Positions 44,786 through 53,642 are shown, counted from the first letter of the stretch. The stretch is DNA of 64,000 nucleotides from Myxococcus qinghaiensis (GCF_024198215.1 NZ_JAKCFA010000034.1:1-64000); one strand, 5' to 3'. Notes: generated from the letters alone by a model not told the origin. A program made the numbers and translations.

Positions 44786-45742
44786 ATGCATCGTTTCCTC
44801 GTCGCCGCCCTGCTCACGCTGTCCCTCGCTGCCTGCTCGGATGACCCGGACCCGGTACCGCCGGCGACGGATGGAGGCGCGGACGCGGGCACTCCCGACG
44901 GCACGGATGGGGGTTCGGATGCCGGGGTGGATGCGGGCTCGGACGCGGGGACGGAGCCCTTCCCGGATGCGGGCAGCTCGCACGGGACGGGGAAGCTGCC
45001 ATGTGACAGCACGGGCACGGTGGTGTCCGACAACCAGACCTATACGTTCTGCGTCGCGCAGGTGGCGGGCGTCGAGTTGAAGATTGTCGAGCCTCGCACG
45101 GGCATCGTCGCCGTGCCGTTGAACCTGGCCATCTACCTGCATGGGGATGGGGCGCGGGCGCACACGGGGAACACGGCGCCGCGCCTGCAGTCTCCGTGGG
45201 CGTTCGAGCACGACACGCTCTATGTGTCAGCGCTCGCGCCGAACAAGTGTGCGTGGTGGACGAAGCCCACGTTGACGACGTGCACGGACACGGCGACGGA
45301 GGCGGACCGGGATATCTCGGGGGACAACGCGCGGGCGCTGGCGGAGGTCATCGATACGTTGCGCAAGCGCTGGGACCTCAACAACGAGCCCATCCTGTTC
45401 GGCGGGTCCTCGGGTGGCGCGGTGCTCCTCACGGCGAGCTTCCTGCCGAAGTATGGCAATCGCTATCGCGGTGTCTATGCATTGGGGTGCGGTGGAGAGG
45501 CGCCGTGGAGCGGCTCGCTGGACTGGGACAGCACGCGGCCCGAGCTGAGAGGACCCACGAAGCTGTTCTATTCGTACGGCGACCAGGATGAGTACCTCAC
45601 GGACATCCGGGCCAGTGTGACGGCGTACCGAGGGTTCTCGGTGCCGCTGGAGGAGAACGTCATCGCGGGAGCCGCGCACTGCGCGTTCGACCATATCGGC
45701 GGCGTGAAGGACATCTGGGCCGGAGCGCTGGACGCGCGGTAG
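44786..45742 (+). CDS. Alpha/beta-hydrolase-like lipoprotein
   Basis: 318 residues. The signal ends in the lipobox SLAAC, followed by a 55-residue Asp/Gly/Ala low-complexity linker (GGADAGTPDGTDGGSDAGVD) typical of myxobacterial surface lipoproteins. The hydrolase part has the strand LNLAIYLHGDGARA, the nucleophile elbow FGGSSGGAVLL (G-x-S-x-G) and a late AGAAHCAFDHIGG with the catalytic His; the acid is probably Asp in SYGDQDEYL. It resembles feruloyl esterase/PHB depolymerase-like enzymes and would act outside the inner membrane. Monocistronic, followed by a terminator. Confidence 0.85.
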   Translation: MHRFLVAALLTLSLAACSDDPDPVPPATDGGADAGTPDGTDGGSDAGVDAGSDAGTEPFPDAGSSHGTGKLPCDSTGTVVSDNQTYTFCVAQVAGVELKIVEPRTGIVAVPLNLAIYLHGDGARAHTGNTAPRLQSPWAFEHDTLYVSALAPNKCAWWTKPTLTTCTDTATEADRDISGDNARALAEVIDTLRKRWDLNNEPILFGGSSGGAVLLTASFLPKYGNRYRGVYALGCGGEAPWSGSLDWDSTRPELRGPTKLFYSYGDQDEYLTDIRASVTAYRGFSVPLEENVIAGAAHCAFDHIGGVKDIWAGALDAR

Positions 45743-45756
45743 TCGCGGGCGGAGGG

Positions 45757-45782
45757 CCCGGCCGCCCATCTGGGTGGCCGGG
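45757..45782 (+). terminator. Terminator after the lipoprotein hydrolase
   Basis: CCCGGCCGCCC (45757-45767) pairs with GGGTGGCCGGG (45772-45782), 11 pairs with one G-U and a 4-base loop, 15 nt after the stop. Confidence 0.6.
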
Positions 45783-45928
45783 GCGCGCATTGCATCCTGT
45801 CGGCCTCCTGTCGCACGAGCCCTGCATTCTGGAAGGAGTCTCTTCTGGATTGATGACACGGAGCGGTTCTCGCGTCGAAGACCCTACCTCGTGGATGTCA
45901 GAACCATGCACTACCTTTCAAGTAGACC

Positions 45929-46786
45929 ATGGGACCCTACTTCGACCTCGTGCTTCGTCGCCTGGTGCAGAACCATCCGGAACATCTGCTCCTGCTCCTC
46001 TTTGGCGCTGACGCACCGACCTTCGTGCACGCCGCCGACACCAGCCTTCCTCAGTCTGAGCGCCGCGCGGACGCCATCCTGGTCGTGGAGGCCCCCACGG
46101 AGCGCTTCGCCGTGGAGCTGGAGATTCAGGCGCAGGCCGACCCCGACTTCGTCCGGAGGTTCCTGGATTACACGGTGCGCATCCATCTGCGTGAAGGACT
46201 GCCGGTGTTGCCCGTGGTCCTCCTGGTCGTCCCGGAAGCAGAAGGTGTTCGTCCGCCCTACCTTGTCCACTGTCGAGGCCGCCAGGTGCTTGCCTTTGAT
46301 TTCTTGGTTGTCAGGCTTTGGGAGGTGGATTTCTCCCAGCCGGCCCTCCAGGCGGCCACCGGACTCGTGCCGCTCTCGGTTTTGGATGCACGAGCGGGGC
46401 CCGAGCGCGCGACCTGGGCCGAAGAACGCTTGCGACAAGCCAAGGACCTCTCGTCGCAAGAGAGACTGGATTTGCTCATCGTCCTGGGTACCCTTACGTC
46501 ACGCCGCTTCGGAAGCGAGCGGCTCAGCCAGTCCTTGAGGAACATCATGATCGACTCACCCTTCTGGGAAGAACTGCGCGCACTGGAGCGGAGTCGCGTT
46601 TGTGCCCAGACCCTCGTCACCTTCGCGCGAACCCGAGAGCTCACGGTGTCCCCCGAGGAGGAACAGCGCCTCGCGGCCATGGACGAATCGGAACTGGCGC
46701 GACTCATCACCCTTGCCTTCACCTCCCCAGATGCGGCCCTCCGAGCAGTTCGCGAGGCCATTGGCCTCCCGACAAGTCGTCACTGA
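45929..46786 (+). CDS. Rpn/PD-(D/E)XK nuclease family protein
   Basis: 285 residues. The segment RADAILVVEAPTERFAVELE followed by IQAQADPDFVRRFLDYTVRI gives the D...ExQ core of the Rpn (YhgA-like, transposase_31-related) PD-(D/E)XK nucleases; the Gln replaces the usual catalytic Lys, as is common in this family. The second half (IVLGTLTSRRFGSERLSQSL) is helical. Rpn proteins promote RecA-independent recombination and act in phage defence in enterobacteria. It stands alone, slightly AT-richer than its neighbours, suggesting horizontal origin. No transposon ends were seen. Confidence 0.8.
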   Translation: MGPYFDLVLRRLVQNHPEHLLLLLFGADAPTFVHAADTSLPQSERRADAILVVEAPTERFAVELEIQAQADPDFVRRFLDYTVRIHLREGLPVLPVVLLVVPEAEGVRPPYLVHCRGRQVLAFDFLVVRLWEVDFSQPALQAATGLVPLSVLDARAGPERATWAEERLRQAKDLSSQERLDLLIVLGTLTSRRFGSERLSQSLRNIMIDSPFWEELRALERSRVCAQTLVTFARTRELTVSPEEEQRLAAMDESELARLITLAFTSPDAALRAVREAIGLPTSRH

Positions 46787-46808
46787 GGGCCCGACGAGGT
46801 TCCAGACT

Positions 46809-47192
46809 TCAAGCGCTCAGCGGGAGCAGGCGCCCTCGCAAGAGCCCACCCAGCGTCACGACAGCGGGAAGCAGGGCCTCGGCAAGCAAGAGGCCCAGGT
46901 ACGTCCGTGCTTCGGATGAAGAGAGCTCGGCCTGGAGGACGGGGCCGACGTCCGCGCTGAAGAAGTCGTTCTGAAACCAGACGACGGCCCAGAGAACCGA
47001 GAGCGCGCAGGCAACGCGCCACAGCCCGCCTCGGCGCCACAGCACGAGCAGGGCACAGAGCATGCACACAGCGAGGGTCGCCAGAACTGGAGCGGGCGCC
47101 CAGGGAGCCTGCTGTTTGTCCAGCACCTCCGCCCGGCACAGGCCAGGGAACATCATGAAGCCCAGCGCGACCCGGTATGCGTATCTGCCCAT
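46809..47192 (-). CDS. Small membrane protein, unknown
   Basis: 127 residues from the ATG at 47192, preceded by GAGGAG 8 nt upstream; longer versions of the frame lack a ribosome site. Hydrophobic stretches: YRVALGFMMFPGLC (possibly signal or TM1), VLATLAVCMLCALLVLW, VACALSVLWAVVWF and LLLAEALLPAVVTLGGLL, so three or four membrane helices. No family recognised. It is convergent with the Rpn-like gene, leaving 22 nt between them. Confidence 0.65.
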   Translation of the reverse strand: MGRYAYRVALGFMMFPGLCRAEVLDKQQAPWAPAPVLATLAVCMLCALLVLWRRGGLWRVACALSVLWAVVWFQNDFFSADVGPVLQAELSSSEARTYLGLLLAEALLPAVVTLGGLLRGRLLPLSA

Positions 47193-47283
47193 GGATGTGG
47201 CTCCTCGGCCTCGGTCATCGACTGGTTGCAAGGAGTCCGCCAATGCCAGCATGGGCGCCCCACTCTTCCGCGACGGCAACCGC

Positions 47284-47472
47284 CTACCTCCTTGAGTTCC
47301 AGCGTTCGAGGAAACCTCGACGCCGTGACTGGCGCTTGCGCAGGGCCTCATCCTTGCGCGCCTTCACCAACCGACGCACATGCGCGATTCCCCGCAGCTC
47401 GCCATGGAAAGCACGTCCCAGTTCGGCTCCCAGTGACAGGGCTGCCTCCGCCACCGCGCGAAGGAGCCACAC
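47284..47472 (-). CDS. Small basic protein trailing the ABC importer, unknown
   Basis: 62 residues from a GTG at 47472. An AAGGAG site lies 8 nt upstream, inside the last codons of the permease gene, and the start is only 5 nt after the permease stop, which argues for a genuine co-translated gene. The product has an amphipathic helix (LLRAVAEAALSLGAELGRAF) and a very basic C-terminus (ARKDEALRKRQSRRRGF). The function is unknown; a regulatory or assembly role for the transporter is conceivable. It is easily missed because of its size and GTG start. Confidence 0.5.
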   Translation of the reverse strand: MWLLRAVAEAALSLGAELGRAFHGELRGIAHVRRLVKARKDEALRKRQSRRRGFLERWNSRR

Positions 47473-47477
47473 CCCGC

Positions 47478-48290
47478 CTACTCCTTCACCGCCCCCGCCG
47501 TGAGTCCCGACACAATCCTCCGCTGGAACAACACGGTGAGCACCACCAGAGGCAGCGTGGCCACCACGGAGGCGGCGGCAATCTCCCCCCACGGTTCACG
47601 GTACTCGCTGGCGAACAGGCTGATGGCCACCGGCACCGTGCGCTTCTCCGGCGTCGTCAAGAACGTCAGCGCGAACAGGAACTCGTTCCACGCGAAGATG
47701 AAGACCAGGATCGCCGTCGTCGCCAGGCCCGGCGCCGCCAGGGGCAACAACACGCGGCGGAACGCCTGGAACGGCGTGCAGCCATCCACCCGCGCCGCCC
47801 GATACAGCTCGTCCGGGAGCTGCCGGAAGAACGACGTCAGCACCCACAGCGTCAACGGCATCGCGAACGTCGCATAGGGCAACGCCAGTCCCACCAGACT
47901 GTCCCGCAGCCCCACCGCCCGCAGGATGAGATACAGCGGGCTCACCGTCGCAATCGGCGGAAACATGCTCACCGCCAGCGCCGCGCTCAACAGCAGGCCC
48001 TTGCCTCGAAACTCCAGCTTCGCCAGCGCGAACGCCGCCGCCGAGCCAATCACCAGACAGAACACCGTCGTCAGCGCCGCCACCACCAGCGAGTTCAACA
48101 CCACCCGCAGGAACGGCCGCCCCCACAGCACACTCACGTAGCTCTCCAACGTCAGGTGCGAAGGCCACGAACGGGTCAGCTCGCCATCCGGCCACAGGCT
48201 CGTCAGCACCTGCCAGAAGAACGGCCCCAGGAAGAACGTGAGGAACGCCACCACCGCCAGCGCCGTCCCCAAGCCCGCGCGCTGTCTCAT
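47478..48290 (-). CDS. Sugar ABC importer permease (MalG-type)
   Basis: 270 residues; start ATG in ATGA overlap with the upstream permease gene. Hydrophobic segments span the protein and the EAA loop is DELYRAARVDGCTPFQAFRR, which includes the EAA-type Gly motif contacting the ATPase. It matches MalG/UgpE-like second permeases of carbohydrate ABC importers. It acts in the inner membrane with the permease at 48287 and the binding lipoprotein at 49177. No ATPase gene is encoded nearby, so it must share an ATPase made elsewhere. Confidence 0.93.
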   Translation of the reverse strand: MRQRAGLGTALAVVAFLTFFLGPFFWQVLTSLWPDGELTRSWPSHLTLESYVSVLWGRPFLRVVLNSLVVAALTTVFCLVIGSAAAFALAKLEFRGKGLLLSAALAVSMFPPIATVSPLYLILRAVGLRDSLVGLALPYATFAMPLTLWVLTSFFRQLPDELYRAARVDGCTPFQAFRRVLLPLAAPGLATTAILVFIFAWNEFLFALTFLTTPEKRTVPVAISLFASEYREPWGEIAAASVVATLPLVVLTVLFQRRIVSGLTAGAVKE

Positions 48291-49180
48291 CGCGCCTCCT
48301 CCTGCCGCCCCAGCAAGCGCAGCCACACCGCCGCCAGCACGACGACGCACAGGAACGTCGCCACCGACAGCGTGCTCCCGTACCCGAAGTCCCCCGAGCG
48401 CATCAGCGTCTTGTACGCGTAGATGCTCAGCGTCTCCGTCGTGTTCGCCGGCCCTCCCTCCGTCAGCACGTAGATGGCGTCGAACACCCGGAACGCATCC
48501 AACGAGCGGAACAACACCGCCAGCAGCAACGCCGGCTTCAGCAACGGCAAGGTGATGGAGCGGAACGTCCGCCACGGTGACGCGCCATCCACTCGCGCCG
48601 CCTTGTAGAGGTCCTCCGGAATGCCTTGCAGCCCCGCCAGCACCAGCAGCGCCACGAAGGGCGTCGTCTTCCACACGTCCACCAGGATGGCCGCGTGCAA
48701 CGCATACCCGGGCGCACCCAGCCAGTTGATGTCACTCCCCAGGAGCAACCGATTGATGAGCCCATAGTCCGGATTGAACATCCACGCCCACAGCCTCGCG
48801 CTCACCACGGTGGGAATCGCCCACGGCACCAGCACCGCCGCGCGCAACAACCCTCGCCCCGGAAACGCGCGCTGTAACAACAGCGCCAACGGCACCGCGA
48901 GCAACAGCTCCACCCCCACCGCCACCACCGTGAAGTACGCGGTGTTCCCCAGCGCCGACCAGAACCGCGCGTCCCCGAGCAGGTACGCGTAGTTCCCCAA
49001 CCCCACGAAGCGCCGCTCACCGAAGACGAGGATGAAGCGGTGCAGGCTCAGCCACACCGCCGCGAGAATCGGATACAGCGCCACCGCCGCGAGCACCAGC
49101 ACCGCGGGCGCCACCAGCCAGTACGCCTGTCTGCGCTCCCGCTCCAGCGAGCCTCGCGCACGCCCCGGACCCACCGTCAT
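48287..49180 (-). CDS. Sugar ABC importer permease (MalF-type)
   Basis: 297 residues with six likely membrane helices starting AYWLVAPAVLVLAAVALYPI; the EAA loop is EDLYKAARVDGASPWRTFRS. Typical of the first permease of carbohydrate importers. It begins in an ATGA overlap with the binding-protein gene and ends overlapping the MalG-type gene by 4 nt, so all three are translationally coupled. Confidence 0.93.
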   Translation of the reverse strand: MTVGPGRARGSLERERRQAYWLVAPAVLVLAAVALYPILAAVWLSLHRFILVFGERRFVGLGNYAYLLGDARFWSALGNTAYFTVVAVGVELLLAVPLALLLQRAFPGRGLLRAAVLVPWAIPTVVSARLWAWMFNPDYGLINRLLLGSDINWLGAPGYALHAAILVDVWKTTPFVALLVLAGLQGIPEDLYKAARVDGASPWRTFRSITLPLLKPALLLAVLFRSLDAFRVFDAIYVLTEGGPANTTETLSIYAYKTLMRSGDFGYGSTLSVATFLCVVVLAAVWLRLLGRQEEAR

Positions 49181-50466
49181 CGCCCCTCCCCCATCAAATG
49201 GTCCACCTGCTTCTGCGCGCGCTTGAGCGACTCCTCGGGCGAGCGCAGGCCCGCCACCGCCGCGGAGAACTCGCTCTGCAACACATCTGAAATCAGGTTG
49301 TAGTACGGCGTCACCGGCCTGGGCTTCGCGCGCTCCGCCATCTCCCGCAGGCCCGCGATGAACGGCGAGCTCTCCTTCAACCTCGCATCGTCATACACCG
49401 CCGCCCTGGGCGGATTGCGCGCGTAGTGCACCGCCAGCACCAGGTTCGCCTCCGGCGACGTCAGATGCGAGATGAGCTTCGCCGCCAGCTTCCGCCGCTC
49501 CGGCGACACATGCGCATTCACGGCGAGCTGATATCCGCCCAGCGTCCCAAAGCCCGGCTCGCCACTCACCGTGGGCAGCGGCGCCATCCCCACCTTGCCG
49601 CGAATGGGCGAGCCCTCCTTCTGCGCCTCGCTCCACGCATACGGCCAGTTGCGCATGAACACCGCGCGCCCCTCCTGGAAGATGCGCCGCGCCTCCTCCT
49701 CGCCAAAGCCCATCACCGTCTCCGGCGACACCCCGCTCACCAGCAACCCGCGCAGATACGCGAGCGCCTCGCGCCCGGCCTCCGTCTCCAGCAACACGCG
49801 CCCGTTCTCCCCCATCGCGTGTCCGCCGTGCCCCCACAGCGCTTCAAAGACATTGCAGCTCAAGCCCTCGTACTGGCGGCCCTGCCACACATAGCCCTGG
49901 ATGCCCGGCACCTTCGCCTTCGCGTCCAACGCGAAGCGCTCCAGCTCCGCGTACGTGCGCGGCGCCCGGGGCACCAGGTCCGTGCGGTAGTACAAGACGC
50001 CCACGTCCAGGTACCAGGGCACCGCGTACGTCCGCCCCTCCACGACGACGGCCTCCACCGGCCCCGGCAGGAACTCCTCGCGCAGCCGCTCCGGAGGGAA
50101 CTCCGCCGACAGGTCCGCTATCCACCCCGCCCGCGCGAACTCCGGCACCCACACCACGTCCGCCACCAGCACGTCGAAGTCCTTCGCCCCACCCTCCAAC
50201 GACGTGAGGAAGAACTGGTGCGCCAGGTCCGACGAGTTCGGCAGCGCCTCGGTGACGAGCGTCACCCCGGGGTTGTCCCGCTCGAAGCCCGCCAACAGCT
50301 CCCGGAAGGGCTCCGGCGGCCCCCACAGCGGCTGATACTTCAGCACCAGCCGTGTGGACCCCGCCCCGTCACGCCCATCCTCCGAGCCCGAGCCGCCGCC
50401 CCGCCGGCACCCCGCCGACAGCACCGAGACACCCAACACGAGCACGACGAAGAACGAGCGGACCAT
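49177..50466 (-). CDS. Sugar ABC importer binding lipoprotein
   Basis: 429 residues. The signal ends in a lipobox VLSAGC near residue 20, so it is a lipoprotein of the periplasm. The sequence follows family 1 extracellular solute-binding proteins (FELLAGFERDNPGV-like start; WYLDVGVLYYRTDLV; WPYAWSEAQKEGSP; GYQLAVNAH near the C-terminus), nearest in feel to the trehalose/maltose (ThuE/LpqY) group; substrate inferred only. It heads the three-gene importer operon. The start at 50466 fits the signal; a longer start at 50493 is possible. Confidence 0.92.
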   Translation of the reverse strand: MVRSFFVVLVLGVSVLSAGCRRGGGSGSEDGRDGAGSTRLVLKYQPLWGPPEPFRELLAGFERDNPGVTLVTEALPNSSDLAHQFFLTSLEGGAKDFDVLVADVVWVPEFARAGWIADLSAEFPPERLREEFLPGPVEAVVVEGRTYAVPWYLDVGVLYYRTDLVPRAPRTYAELERFALDAKAKVPGIQGYVWQGRQYEGLSCNVFEALWGHGGHAMGENGRVLLETEAGREALAYLRGLLVSGVSPETVMGFGEEEARRIFQEGRAVFMRNWPYAWSEAQKEGSPIRGKVGMAPLPTVSGEPGFGTLGGYQLAVNAHVSPERRKLAAKLISHLTSPEANLVLAVHYARNPPRAAVYDDARLKESSPFIAGLREMAERAKPRPVTPYYNLISDVLQSEFSAAVAGLRSPEESLKRAQKQVDHLMGEGR

Positions 50467-50708
50467 GGGTGCCGGCAGTCTCCAGCCCCCCACCCCACCG
50501 TCAACCCGCGCCCACGCCCACGGTTCTCACCCCAACACCCTGTTTCTCCTCGCGGCGTGGGCCACACCGGGCAATTCGGGCCCATCTGGAGAAAAACGTC
50601 CCTCTGGAACTCCGGGGACCAAACCCAGGACGTCCGTTTGCCTTCACCCCGGGAACGGGCGTTATCCTTCCGACAGAGCGGCAGCAGGACCTCTGGGTGG
50701 GGGATGCA

Positions 50709-51128
50709 ATGGCGGAGAAGGCTCGGGAGTGGAAGTACGGCGCGCATCGGGTTCGCATCGAGCCGCCAGACATCGCGGTGGCGACCTTCGAGGGTCCCAT
50801 CACCATGGACGACGTGAAGCGCACCTCCGAAATCTACAAGGAGGTCTACGAGCACATCGGCCCCTACTACATCCTCGCGGAAATCGGCCGCTCCCAGATT
50901 GAGGCCGCCGGCCGCCGCTACCTCTCCGAGAACAACCGCTCCGAGTGGTTCAAGGGCTGCGTCTACGTCGGCGCCGACATCGTCCAGCAGACCTTCGGCA
51001 AGGCCATCTCCCTCGCCATGCTCTTCACCGGCAAGTCCAGCTTCGAGACCACCTTCGTCAAGACGCTCGACGACGCCCGCGCCTGGGTCCTCCAGAACCG
51101 CGCCCGCTCCCAGCGCAAGGCCGGCTGA
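50709..51128 (+). CDS. STAS-like small protein, paralogue A
   Basis: 139 residues. The fold pattern (VRIEPPDIAVATFEGPITMD, PYYILAEIGRSQIEAAGRRY) resembles SpoIIAA/STAS-SEC14-like domains, and YFVK-type KTLDDARAWV closes the helix. The invariant run WFKGCVYVGAD is shared exactly with the tandem neighbour at 51281; more than half of all positions agree by eye, so the pair arose by duplication. There is no membrane or signal segment. STAS-like domains act in anti-sigma/phosphorylation switches or bind small ligands; the role is unproven. Confidence 0.75.
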   Translation: MAEKAREWKYGAHRVRIEPPDIAVATFEGPITMDDVKRTSEIYKEVYEHIGPYYILAEIGRSQIEAAGRRYLSENNRSEWFKGCVYVGADIVQQTFGKAISLAMLFTGKSSFETTFVKTLDDARAWVLQNRARSQRKAG

Positions 51129-51280
51129 GACGCGTCCCACCGCCGTGTGAAGTCCGATCCCCTCTGTCTCCTTCCAGACCCGGACCCCGTCTGAAAGTCC
51201 TGGTTTGGGAGGGAAGACTGGATTCTCGCTCCCGGTGGCCCTGGGCGGTATGCTCGCGCCGTCAGCCCAAGGGAGCGCCC

Positions 51281-51691
51281 ATGCAGCAACAGGAATGGAA
51301 GTTCGGTGCCCACCAGATTCGCCACGAGGCCCCGGACCTGGTCGTCGCCGTGTTCAGCGGCATGCTGAACCTGGAGGACATGAAGCGGGCCGTTGAAATC
51401 TACGGCGAGGTCGCCAAGAGCGGCGGCTATTACATGATTGCCGATATCGGCAACTCGCAGCTCCAGGCGGAAGCGCGCCGGTACCTGTCCGACAACAGCA
51501 AGGCGGAGTGGTTCAAGGGCTGCGTCTACGTCGGCGCGGACATGGTCCAGCAGACCTTCGGCAAGGTCATCTCGCTGGGCATGTTCCTGACGGGCAAGTC
51601 CGAGTTCAAGACGGAGTTCGTCAAGACGATGGCGGAAGCCCACGCCTGGGTGGAGCAGCAGCGCCGCGCCAACGTCCGCAAGAGCGGCTGA
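51281..51691 (+). CDS. STAS-like small protein, paralogue B
   Basis: 136 residues, 152 nt after paralogue A, with GGGAG 6 nt before the ATG. Same fold pattern (VVAVFSGMLNLEDMKRAVEI; YYMIADIGNSQLQAEARRYL) and the shared run WFKGCVYVGAD plus VQQTFGK. The spacing and its own upstream region suggest separate promoters. It differs from paralogue A mainly in the first 20 residues and in surface charges. Followed by a terminator hairpin. Confidence 0.75.
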   Translation: MQQQEWKFGAHQIRHEAPDLVVAVFSGMLNLEDMKRAVEIYGEVAKSGGYYMIADIGNSQLQAEARRYLSDNSKAEWFKGCVYVGADMVQQTFGKVISLGMFLTGKSEFKTEFVKTMAEAHAWVEQQRRANVRKSG

Positions 51692-51713
51692 GCGGCCCCA
51701 CGCTTCAACCGTC

Positions 51714-51739
51714 GCGGTGGCCCCTCCCAGGGGCCCCGC
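51714..51739 (+). terminator. Terminator after the STAS-like pair
   Basis: GCGG-T-GGCCCCT (51714-51725, T bulged) pairs with AGGGGCCCCGC (51729-51739) around a 3-base loop, 22 nt after the stop of paralogue B. Confidence 0.55.
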
Positions 51740-52098
51740 CGCCCCCCGTGTGTAACCGGGTTGAGCCCTTCCAAGGCGCTCCCCGCACACCAGGTGCCCG
51801 CCGGAGTTCCCACAGTCCGAGCCGATGAGACTTTTTCCGCCTCCGGCCAACCCCCTGGAATCACGTCCGTCCCACCAGGGCCGAGCCGCTCCAGTGACGC
51901 ACAAGGCCAGTTTCACTGAAAAAATCGCACTCCACTGGCGCGATAACTGGAAATTGATGTATAGGCGGTCATTCTGGAGCCCCCATCGCGCCCGGTTTAT
52001 CCAGTCGGGCTCCGGAACCGGCTGTGCCCCATGCCTCAACCAACCCTTGTCCGAGCAGTGAGCTGGGGGGGCCCGCGCTCGAACTGCCGAGTGACTCC
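51740..52098. other. 359-base intergenic region upstream of the P450
   Basis: No credible gene. The stretch 51900-51990 is clearly AT-richer (AAAAAATC, GGAAATTGATGTATAGG) and is the likely promoter region of the P450 gene, but no box with good spacing could be fixed by eye. Confidence 0.4.
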
Positions 52099-53403
52099 AT
52101 GCCCGTAACGGTTCAGAAGCAGGAAGAGACCGGTGTTCCGGCCCATGCCCCCGCGGCGCCGCGCTGCCCTCACCTGGGCGCGCAGTACAACCCCTTCGCG
52201 GGCCCCCACGTCGACAACCCTCACCCCTTCTTCGAGAAGCTGCGCAAGGAGGAGCCGGTCAGCTTCAACCCGATGCTGGGCATGTGGCTGGTGAGCCGCA
52301 ACGACGACATCCTCCAGGTGCTCAAGGACACGGCGCGCTTCTCCAACCGGGACATGCTGTTCAGCGGGACGACGCTGACGGACGAGGCGAAGGCCATCCT
52401 CGGGCAGGGCTTTCCGCTGGCCCACGTGCTGTTGGGCATGGACCCGCCGGACCACACCCGGCTGCGCAGGCTGATGAACCGGGGCTTCACCGCGCAGCGC
52501 ATCGCCGGCATGGCGCCCTTCATCGAGAAGCTGGCGCGAGAGATGGTGGGCCGCTTCGCCCAGGACGGCCACGCGGACTTGGTGGAGCAGTTGGCGTACC
52601 CGCTGCCCGCCCACGTCATCCTCGGCGTCATGGGCGTGCCGCAGGAGGACGTCTGGAAGATCAAGCGCTGGAGCGCGGACTGGCAGCAGCTCACCTTCGA
52701 GCACGTGCCGCCGGAGAAGCAGCCGGAGCTGGCGCGCGGGGTGATTGAGTTCCAGAAGTACTGCGTCCAGCTCATCGAGGAGCGCCGCAAGGAGCCCCGC
52801 GAGGACCTCACCAGCTACCTCGTCGAGGTCGAGGCGGACGGCGAGGCGCTGACGGTGCACGAGCTGGTGATGGCCATTGGCGCGTCCTTCCTGTCCGCCG
52901 GCCATGAGTCCACCACGGCGATGATGGCGAACACCTGGAAGCTCGCGCTGGAGCACGGCCTGTGGAAGCGCCTGCGCGACAACCGGGAGCTCGTCCCCAA
53001 GTTCATCGAGGAGGGCTGCCGCTTCGACTCCGTCCAGCACGCCATGATTCGCACCGCCCTGGAGGACGTGGAGGTCGGCGGCGTCAAGCTGCCCGCCGGC
53101 TCGCGGCTCCTCATGCTGTACGCCGCCGGCAGCCGGGACGAGTCGCTCTGCCCGCACTCCAACAAGCTCGACGTGGACCGCGAGAAGCCGCCCCAGCACC
53201 TCACCTACGGCCGTGGCACGCACTTCTGCCTGGGCGCGCCCCTGGCCCGGCTCCAGGCGCAAATCACCACCAACGTCCTCCTGGACGCCCTGGAGGACCC
53301 GCGCATGGTGCCGGGACAGGACCATGGCACCTGGCAGAGCATCGTCCTGCGCCAGATGCGCCACCTGAAGGTCGAGTGGACGCCGTCCACTCCCAAGCCT
53401 TAG
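52099..53403 (+). CDS. Cytochrome P450
   Basis: 434 residues from the ATG at 52099. The haem ligand is in HFCLGAPLAR with Cys377; the I-helix has SAGHESTT, with the AGx(D/E)(S/T) order; the ExxR site is EEGCR. It is soluble, no membrane anchor, typical of bacterial class I P450s that take electrons from ferredoxin. No redox partner gene is adjacent. A strong terminator follows, so it is probably transcribed alone. Substrate unknown; the fatty acid desaturase downstream is a separate unit. Confidence 0.95.
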   Translation: MPVTVQKQEETGVPAHAPAAPRCPHLGAQYNPFAGPHVDNPHPFFEKLRKEEPVSFNPMLGMWLVSRNDDILQVLKDTARFSNRDMLFSGTTLTDEAKAILGQGFPLAHVLLGMDPPDHTRLRRLMNRGFTAQRIAGMAPFIEKLAREMVGRFAQDGHADLVEQLAYPLPAHVILGVMGVPQEDVWKIKRWSADWQQLTFEHVPPEKQPELARGVIEFQKYCVQLIEERRKEPREDLTSYLVEVEADGEALTVHELVMAIGASFLSAGHESTTAMMANTWKLALEHGLWKRLRDNRELVPKFIEEGCRFDSVQHAMIRTALEDVEVGGVKLPAGSRLLMLYAAGSRDESLCPHSNKLDVDREKPPQHLTYGRGTHFCLGAPLARLQAQITTNVLLDALEDPRMVPGQDHGTWQSIVLRQMRHLKVEWTPSTPKP

Positions 53404-53458
53404 TCGCCCGCGCGCGGCATTCGGCGCTTCCCGCGCACCCACATCCATGTCATGAGCC

Positions 53459-53493
53459 GGGCCCTGGAGACCTTCATTGTCTCCAGGGCCCTT
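53459..53493 (+). terminator. Perfect 13-bp terminator after the P450
   Basis: GGGCCCTGGAGAC (53459-53471) and GTCTCCAGGGCCC (53479-53491) form an uninterrupted 13-bp stem with a 7-base loop; only TT follows. This is the strongest hairpin in the window. Confidence 0.8.
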
Positions 53494-53612
53494 CGCATGT
53501 CTGGGGCCTGACTTCAGTGGACCCGACCCGCCCACAGGCGGTCCACTCGCACCCGGCTTCCGGCCAGAGTCGGAGTCAGTGTCGACACCCATGGGGTTTC
53601 GGCCGACTTCAC

Positions 53613-53642
53613 TTGGCTGTTTGAAACGGGCGTGCGTACGTT
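53613..53642 (+). promoter_or_regulatory. Candidate sigma-70-like promoter of the desaturase gene
   Basis: TTGGCT (53613-53618) and TACGTT (53637-53642) with an 18-base spacer, 91 nt before the ATG. The 329-base region between the P450 and desaturase genes otherwise holds only the terminator at 53459 and no gene. Confidence 0.35.

Noticed and set aside
51890-51990. A sigma-54 promoter (TGGC...TTGC) upstream of the P450
   Set aside because: TGGCGCG is present, but no GC element at the required 12-base distance; only an AT-rich patch can be stated.
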